In this document: piece after piece, positions 58,199 through 64,000 of the stretch
Numbering within the stretch: the stretch's first letter is position 1
How the letters are laid out: each line of letters begins with the position of its first letter
Assembly: GCA_964019335.1 (NCBI GenBank)
Contig: OZ025696.1
Coordinates: 124,001-188,000 of the forward strand
Direction: 5' to 3'
Source of the DNA: Diplonema japonicum
Lineage: Eukaryota > Euglenozoa > Diplonemea > Diplonemida > Diplonemidae
Length of the DNA stretch: 64,000 bases
The notes under the pieces: generated by a model
What the model was told of the DNA's origin: nothing
Seen by the model: only the letters and a program-made list of their open reading frames with translations
The model's database searches: none
Position numbers and translations under genes: made by a program

Positions 58199-58845
58199 GC
58201 AGGAGGCTCCGGGTGGCTCACCACGACGCAGTCGCCTTCGTGGAGAAGGGACACTGCCCCGTAGATGGATCCTGTCCCGTGGAGGTCACACGCCTTTCCA
58301 AGCTTCTTCCCGTTTTTGTAAACGTACATCGCAGGGCCCGACATCAGAATCCCAATGGTGTCACCTTGCTTGGCTTGCTCTGCAAAGGGCATGTCGGCCG
58401 CCTTGTGGTAAGAGTGGCCGTACTTGGTACCATACCCCCAAGAGAAGGCGGTGGTGCCTAAGAAATTGTCCTTTGGCATGGATTCTAGGGTGAGGCCGAG
58501 AACGATTTGTTGATTGACGACCTTCTTCAGTTTTTTAAGATAAAACTCAAAGTATCTTCTTGCGCCCACTGCCGTACCTGGTTTGATCCGTGCGGAGTTC
58601 CACTGGCCGTCGTTGCCGGTTTTCTTCAACACAAGGCCGCCGTTGCTAACGTCGAAGTGCGAGGCTTTGGTGACGAATCCGCCCTTAGGGTCCATGGGGG
58701 TTGAGCTTCCTTTCCTGGCAACGGGGGGTCCTTTGGGGGAACGTTCTCCTAGCTGTTGAACAAGCTCCCCAAAGGGCATGTTTGGGTCAACGTCGCGACA
58801 CAGTGCCAGCACTTCACCGACTGACATGTTGTTTAGTTGGTCCAT
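58195..58845 (-). CDS. SPRY-domain protein
   Basis: 216 residues. After a 70-residue N-terminal part with a short helix (MSVGEVLALCRDVD) the rest fits a SPRY/B30.2-like beta-sandwich: a GQWNSARIKPG strand pair, a RYFEFYLKKL strand, LGTTAFSWGYG, a GDTIGILM strand and YVYKNGKKLGKA, the typical order of SPRY cores. These domains bind peptide ligands in larger complexes. It is found alone here, with no RING or TRIM part. On the mRNA strand the TAA stop is followed at once by about 42 A, and the ATG is preceded by an A run and CAA repeats. Confidence 0.82.
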
Positions 58846-59149
58846 TTTTTTTTTTTTTTTGTTGTTGTTGTTGTTGTGTCTGAAAAAAACCCATAGATTT
58901 TTGAGCATTTTTTTTTTTTTTAAAATTTAGAGAAAAAACCCTCCTTCCTTTCACCTTCTTCAGTACCTTCCTAGCTCCCATGTGTGCCAGATCTTCTTCA
59001 AAGAAAAAACAAAGTGCGAGAGGCAGAGAAAAAGAGGAACTAGCCGTAGTAGTTTTTGTGTGCGTTTTCCGGGTAAAAAAAAAAAAAAAAAAAAAAAACC
59101 TGGAGAAGTTTGCAAACCCGTAAGCACGTTGTCGTCGTTCCCCTTATTT

Positions 59150-59176
59150 AGACAAGTCAATGACCCGTTTTTGCAA
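59150..59176. repeat. Hairpin repeat family D, copy 4
   Basis: AGACAAGTCAATGACCCG followed by TTTTTGCAAAA, as in the copies at 1897 and 17986. Confidence 0.5.
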
Positions 59177-59750
59177 AAAAAAGGGGGGGGAGGTGATAGT
59201 TCTTTGGCTCGGCACAGGTTTACAAGGGTTTTAACAATCCTTCTTTTTTTTTTTTGGCAATTTATAGGAGAAAGAAAAGAAAAGAAAAAAAAAAGAGATA
59301 GGGGGAGAAAAAACTTTTTCAAAAGAAAAAAAAGGGGGGGGAGGGCAGGGTCATTATTCATTTTTTTTCTTTGCACGGGATAAAAAAAAAGAAAAGCTAG
59401 TTTTTTTTTATCATTTTTTGTAAATGAGTACGATCTCCCCCAATTCCTTCCTCTTGGAAAAAAAAAAAAAAAAAAAAAAAGGAAATATAGTAATCGGTCG
59501 AGTTTCCATTGTCGCAAAAATGAATCTTATCTTCACTACTATTGTGACACTGTAGGCCACTCTCAGCCACTGAGGACGTTCTTCAAGTAGAACACTTGAA
59601 CGACTGGTGGATAACCCCTCCGAGAAAGAAAAAAAGAAGAAGGAAAAAAAAAAAAAAAGAACACAAAGTTTTGAAAGAGGGATACAAAGAGAAGAAAAGA
59701 AGACATAAGAAAACTTAGGGTCAAATGGGGCTGGGGGGCACGAATCAAAT

Positions 59751-59787
<37 letters not shown>

Positions 59788-60454
59788 ACGCACACCAACC
59801 CACAGAAAACCCTAAAAAAAAGAGAGGAAGCAAAGGATAAATAAATAAGAGAGGAAGAAGCGTTTTTTTTTCTTTTTTTTTTTTTTCCCTTTCTTTTTTC
59901 TTTTTTTTTTTGGAGGCCAGATGAAAAAGTATGAGGGGGAGGAAAGGGAGCCAGAAGTATTTTCTTTTTTTTTTTTTCTTGCGCACAAAGAAGAGGGTAT
60001 CTTTTAGTTGGCTTTTCCAGTGAAGCTGTAAAGCAACCTTCAAGACAAAGTCATGAGTAGAATCGTAAAAATTGCTTGCTGTGTGCACTCATTGAGTTAA
60101 CACTTACGGTTACAAAAGAGTATGTTATTCTCCAAAAGAAACCAGTGTAAAATCAGCTGGATGCACACATTTAGCCCTTTTACAGACAGAGAAGAACACT
60201 TTGATAATTTTTCCCGTTTCTTCTTCTTTCCTGATTGGTGCGGGAAAAAAAAAAGATTTTAAAAAGGGGGGGGGAGCGCATGAACTCATAACAGTTCTTC
60301 CCGAACAAAAATTCTCCGAACCTACTTTTAAATGAAGGACGGAAAAAAAAAAATGGAGAGACTTAGAAAAAAAAAAAGGAAAAAGGGGGGAAAAAAAGGA
60401 GGGGGGAAACAAATAAGGAGGACAGACAGTTTTTCTTTTTTTTTTTTTTTTTTG

Positions 60455-60486
60455 ATTTTGGTTTTGGTTTTGGTTTTGGTTTTTTT
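60455..60486. repeat. TTTTGG hexamer tract
   Basis: About four TTTTGG units flanked by T runs. It resembles telomere-type repeats in form but is too short to argue for a former chromosome end. Confidence 0.75.
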
Positions 60487-61504
60487 ACCCCAGCAAAACA
60501 AAACCTAAAGAAAAGAACTCTGTTCGTTTTCTTCGTTTCTCTTTTTTTTTTTTTTTTTTTCAAATCGAATGCAATATGGTTAAAATTGATAATAAAAACT
60601 TGTTTTTCTTTTTTGTGCCAAATATGGATTCATTTCTGCAGGATTTTACCTTTGTTTTCTTTCCCCCTTACTCGAGCGAAGAACCAAAAAACAACAAGTA
60701 TTTACCATATTCTTCTTCTTCTTCTTTTTTTTTCTTTTGAAAATGAAAAGAAGCCTTGCCCCTTTTTCCTAATCTTTCCTTTTTACACACACATTCTATA
60801 CAGAAACATATAAACGGAGGGGGAAAAAAAAAATGGAAATTACACTCACGAAAATTTAATCTTTTTGAATACTTTTTTTTTTTCTTCTATTTGTTGTTGC
60901 TGCTTCTTTTTCGTTTTTTTTTTCTTTTCTTTTTTCTTTTCTTTTTTTTTTTTTTTTTGACGTATTCCTAATAAGAAATACTCGTTGTGGTGGCCAAATA
61001 ACTAGTTTTCTTCGTCTCGTTTATAGAATTGTAAAAACAAAAAAGAAAAATGTGAATTGATTTTAACTAAGTTTAATGGGGCCATGAAGTACGTCGGTGG
61101 CACAGCGGACGTCCTTGCTGAAGCTTCGCCCCTGTAGCTTTCTCAAGCCCCTTAGTACCGTAGAAGAAAAAGAAATTAAATACGAATAAAAATAACTCGT
61201 TGCACTGCGGAACAACGTAAGTCTCCGTCTTTTTATTTGAGAACGGAAAAAAAAATAAAAAAAGATTTAAAAAGCTTTGACTTATGAGGGTGAGTCAAGG
61301 AAAGGGGGGAGATGGGGAGGGGGGGAAACACAAGAGTTTCATTTACTTACTGCAACAGTAAAAGAAAAAAAAAGGGGGGTAGAAACTAAGTAGGTTACTC
61401 ATTTCCCCCTCTTTCCATTTGTCTCCCCCCCCCCCCCCCCCCCTTTTCCTCTTGTTTTTCTTGTTTTATGGCAAGATAAAAAGGTGTCGTTGAAGGGAAC
61501 CTGC

Positions 61505-61535
<31 letters not shown>

Positions 61536-61707
61536 GAAACGATACCCAACTAAGTGGTCATATTCATTTGCAACGTAGCTCTTTTTTTTTTTTTTTTTTT
61601 TTTTTTTGCCCGGGGAAGAAAAAAACTCAAAGTGCAGGACAAACCCCCTCATGGAGGGCCGCCCTTGGGTGGGTTGAGGGGGGGGGGGCTATCTATTTCT
61701 CCCCTCA

Positions 61708-62607
61708 TTACATCTCACCAGATTCATACCCAACAAACCTCTTGTTTCCGTTAGGGAGGGCAGGGTCGGTCTTGTGCCAGTTTCGGTAGTTTCGCAATGT
61801 GAGTTTTGCGCTTTTGTACCCTTTGTGGAGGGTGTATGTTGACCCGTCTGGAAGCCTGCCGGGACCGGTTAGGGAGAAGTAAAACAATCTTCGTCGTTTC
61901 TTTGAAAGATTCGCGTTGGCACGATGCTGGGTGGTGGAGTCCATGATCAGAATGTCACCCTGCGAGAGTGTGGCAGAGACCTTCGCAGAACTGTCGATCA
62001 GCTTAGAACACGGTGCACGCTTTGCCGCAGTAATCTCCTTTTCACACTGCGACAGCCACTCCCCCTTATGAGAGCCTGTCACCAGCCCTGTAGGACCCAT
62101 TAAATCTTCGACATCTTCAAGTGCGACAAAGTACGTGTACAGCTTTGCAACATCCTTCTCGGGAATGGTGTCAGCGTGCCATTTCTGATACTTCGCACCA
62201 GGGTCGTTGACCATTATTCCCATGGCTACGAGTAGTGCGTCTGGTCCAAGGGTGTCTTTGATGGTACGGTAGAGCTTGTCGATTATGGTGACGCAGATTT
62301 TTTGAACGGCCTCGTCCATGACTACTGGGAGGTTGTAGTGGTGGTTGCCCTTTGTCTGTCTGGGTTTTATCTCCTCCACCTTTCCGAGCATGGTTTCGCA
62401 CTCCTTCTTGTCCAGGACCCCGTCTACACGGAGCATCCCGTTCTTATCCATGCTCCGCTTGCCTTGCATGTCCTTGTTCACCTCCGCCACGGAGGCTCCC
62501 GCTGACGAGATGGTGAATTCCTTCTTATCGACACCGGAGGAAGCCTCGTCTTCCCATATTTTTAAAGAGCCGAGCACGGCTGTTAGAAGAAGCGATGCAG
62601 CGAGCAT
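61708..62607 (-). CDS. PhyH-superfamily Fe(II)/2-oxoglutarate dioxygenase
   Basis: 299 residues. A hydrophobic N-terminus (MLAASLLLTAVLGSL) suggests a signal peptide or anchor. The double-stranded beta-helix has the iron ligands in QKWHADTIP (about residues 143-148) and the distal His in TQHRANANLS (about 228); downstream Arg residues in KKRRR could hold 2-oxoglutarate. Members hydroxylate or halogenate lipids, peptides or small molecules; the substrate here is unknown. The short LVTGSHKGEW loop before the last strands is typical of PhyH proteins. The start is placed at 62607; an upstream ATG at 62700 would add a homopolymer-coded stretch. Confidence 0.82.
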   Translation of the reverse strand: MLAASLLLTAVLGSLKIWEDEASSGVDKKEFTISSAGASVAEVNKDMQGKRSMDKNGMLRVDGVLDKKECETMLGKVEEIKPRQTKGNHHYNLPVVMDEAVQKICVTIIDKLYRTIKDTLGPDALLVAMGIMVNDPGAKYQKWHADTIPEKDVAKLYTYFVALEDVEDLMGPTGLVTGSHKGEWLSQCEKEITAAKRAPCSKLIDSSAKVSATLSQGDILIMDSTTQHRANANLSKKRRRLFYFSLTGPGRLPDGSTYTLHKGYKSAKLTLRNYRNWHKTDPALPNGNKRFVGYESGEM

Positions 62608-62696
62608 ATTTGTCACCTTAATTCCCCTTTTTTTTTTTTGAGGGGAAAAAAAAAAAAAAAAAGATAATAAACGTTGCATTTTTTTTTTTCCCCCCC

Positions 62697-63797
62697 TCAC
62701 GGGTACACATCACGGCCGGATGGTTGCTGCTCCCATCCTGGGGTGGGGGGTTCATCGTAAGAACTGTTTCTGACCCAATTAGTGCTCCACCCCCACCACC
62801 CATCAGAGTACATAGCCGCAGGAACGTCCATCATAGACGCATACATAAAAGCAAGCGAAGCACGGTACCCACTAGCACAGTATATGTAAAGAGGAACCGA
62901 TTTCGTGTTGATGCTCCCCGCATGCCAGTAATCCAATATTACGGAGGGAGGGTGAAGAATCCCGTTTGGTTGGGTGTATGTACCAGCATTGGCCTGCGAA
63001 CCCCAAGCGGCGAAGGGAATACGCCCTTTTTCAAGTAAACGCGAAGACCCACTAGACTTCCCCTCGTACTCTTCAAGCGATCTCACATCAACCATTTGAA
63101 CAAGGTTGGTGGAGAATACTTTTTCCACGTCCGAGGTAGATAGCAACACGTTTTTGTGAAACGAAGCTTTAAAGGATGTAGAGGTCAGGTTCCGGACTGT
63201 CTCCTCTACTGGATAGCCCTCGTCGACCCATACTGAGAAGGAACCGTTCATTACCCTGACGTCCTCAACGCCAATATAACTGAGAATGAACCATAGCCTG
63301 CTGGCATAGACTGGGTTTGAACTGTATATGATTGTGGTGCATTTCTTACAGACGCCGAGGGAACCCGCATTTTCTGCAAGTTTATCATCTGGGAGGAGAA
63401 AATTTGTGGGATAGCCGTTTTCGTAAAGATCGGCATCGCTGTGGACAGAATGTGGGATGTGGCCTTCGAGGTAGGTGGCGTTGCCTCGTTGGGTCTCGAA
63501 GATTACGAGATCTCGCTTTTCATCGTAGTTGTTTGGTTTTGGACCAGAGTGGTACTTGTAGTCGATGGCCTTCTTCACCCACTGTACCGGCATGACCTGG
63601 GCTTTCATCTTCCCAGATGCGGGTGTTGGTGGGTCGTCGTTGTTGTCATCAGTTGTGTCTTTTGTTATTATGGCCACGACGAGCGCGAGAACGAGAACCG
63701 ACAGGATGGCGATCGCCACCGCTTTTTCGTCTTTCCACCATGGTTTTTTGCTGCGTGGGTTTGGGTAGTTGTTGAGGGAGTGTTTCTCTTCTTCCAT
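62697..63797 (-). CDS. Membrane-anchored tandem rhodanese (sulfurtransferase-like)
   Basis: 366 residues. A short basic cytosolic head (PRSKKPWWKDEK) precedes one membrane span (about 27-45), then an acidic linker and two rhodanese domains, probably on the lumenal or outer side (type II topology). The second domain has the active-site loop YCASGYRAS with its Cys at about residue 307; the first has SSNPVYAS where Cys would be, so only the second should transfer sulfur, the usual situation in thiosulfate sulfurtransferases. The C-terminal GWWGWSTNWV fits the family. N-glycosylation sequons (NATY, NGSF, NLTS) support exposure to the secretory lumen. Confidence 0.88.
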   Translation of the reverse strand: MEEEKHSLNNYPNPRSKKPWWKDEKAVAIAILSVLVLALVVAIITKDTTDDNNDDPPTPASGKMKAQVMPVQWVKKAIDYKYHSGPKPNNYDEKRDLVIFETQRGNATYLEGHIPHSVHSDADLYENGYPTNFLLPDDKLAENAGSLGVCKKCTTIIYSSNPVYASRLWFILSYIGVEDVRVMNGSFSVWVDEGYPVEETVRNLTSTSFKASFHKNVLLSTSDVEKVFSTNLVQMVDVRSLEEYEGKSSGSSRLLEKGRIPFAAWGSQANAGTYTQPNGILHPPSVILDYWHAGSINTKSVPLYIYCASGYRASLAFMYASMMDVPAAMYSDGWWGWSTNWVRNSSYDEPPTPGWEQQPSGRDVYP

Positions 63798-64000
63798 TTT
63801 TCTTTTTTTTTTTTTCTTTTTTTAACTTTTTCTTTTTTTGTTTAAAAAGTAGAAAGATAAAAAAAAAAATAATAAAATAATAAAAACAGGGAGGGATGAA
63901 AAAAAAAAATAAAAAAAAAGAAAAAAACAGAAAGGAAAATCTAAAAGACCTTCGGTGCGGAATAAAAAAAAAAAAAAAAGAACGGAAAAAAATAATTTTG

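Larger units (their letters stand above)
58846..61707. other. 2.9-kb homopolymer-rich spacer
   Basis: Runs of A, T and some C/G throughout (A near 59460 and 59756-59785, C at 61428-61443). It holds a family D repeat (59150-59176) and a TTTTGG hexamer tract (60455-60486). Around 61076-61165 there is a more complex 90-bp patch that I cannot identify. No credible gene. Confidence 0.7.

Noticed and set aside
60455-60486. TTTTGG repeats as a possible interstitial telomere
   Set aside because: Too few units, embedded in T runs, and not the TTAGGG repeat expected if the organism is a kinetoplastid.
61076-61165. Patch containing GGGGCGAAGCTTC on the minus strand, slightly like the 3' end of LSU rRNA
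   Set aside because: Only about a dozen bases agree; not enough to call rRNA.
1-64000. CRISPR arrays, bacterial operons or prophage
   Set aside because: No regularly spaced repeats with unique spacers, no ribosome-binding sites and no phage genes; composition and gene types are eukaryotic.

Overview
The window looks like nuclear DNA of a protist. Coding blocks are GC-rich. They are separated by very AT-rich spacers full of A/T homopolymers, some over 30 nt. No bacterial promoters, Shine-Dalgarno sites or operon-style overlaps are visible. Every protein gene I can support, over the whole 64 kb, reads on the minus strand, and nearly all are single uninterrupted ORFs. One convincing GT-AG intron was found, in the PAP2 phosphatase gene. 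Long one-way gene arrays, few introns and two membrane adenylate cyclases with trypanosome-like catalytic motifs point to Euglenozoa (kinetoplastid or diplonemid type). That placement is inference; dinoflagellate relatives also have one-way tandem arrays.

Layout from left to right (transcription runs right to left). 1-1508: N-terminal part of an AAA+ ATPase, cut by the window edge. 2968-4208: PAP2 lipid phosphatase with an intron. 4300-5559: low-complexity Q/S/P-rich protein. 6387-14244: a nested paralogue block, in which two near-identical ubiquitin-conjugating (E2-type) proteins lie between two near-identical secreted proteins; identity is patchy, as if by gene conversion. 14958-22479: two multi-pass class III adenylate cyclases, each with a second, decayed cyclase-like domain. 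23009-26947: three ankyrin genes, one with a signal peptide and an ER-retention-like C-terminus, and two that are ubiquitin-like/ankyrin fusions. 27218-28378: saccharopine-dehydrogenase-like oxidoreductase. 28413-30116: a dead Mutator-like transposon with long terminal inverted repeats and a perfect 9-bp target duplication. 30126-34999: gene-poor spacer with truncated retroelement-like copies. 35000-37129: mucin-like multi-pass surface protein. 37344-43661: a giant protein joining a TRPM-type SLOG domain to two SLATT-like membrane modules. 44085-57703: a recombining array of ankyrin genes and two identical nitronate monooxygenase genes, with embedded pieces of large-subunit rRNA. 58195-63797: SPRY protein, PhyH-type dioxygenase and membrane-anchored tandem rhodanese.

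How the parts fit: the window mixes membrane and nucleotide signalling (cyclases, SLOG/SLATT protein, lipid phosphatase), ubiquitin biology (E2 pair, UBL-ankyrin pair), a surface or secreted set, and a fast-evolving ankyrin family. The spacers carry at least four families of short hairpin-bearing repeats; two of these families include copies that extend into C-terminal coding remnants, which suggests retroelement 3' ends. The best candidate for an undescribed system is the giant SLOG-SLATT protein. The ankyrin/rRNA array and the nested E2/secreted block follow. Homopolymer lengths may contain assembly error, so any feature that depends on an exact run length is uncertain.
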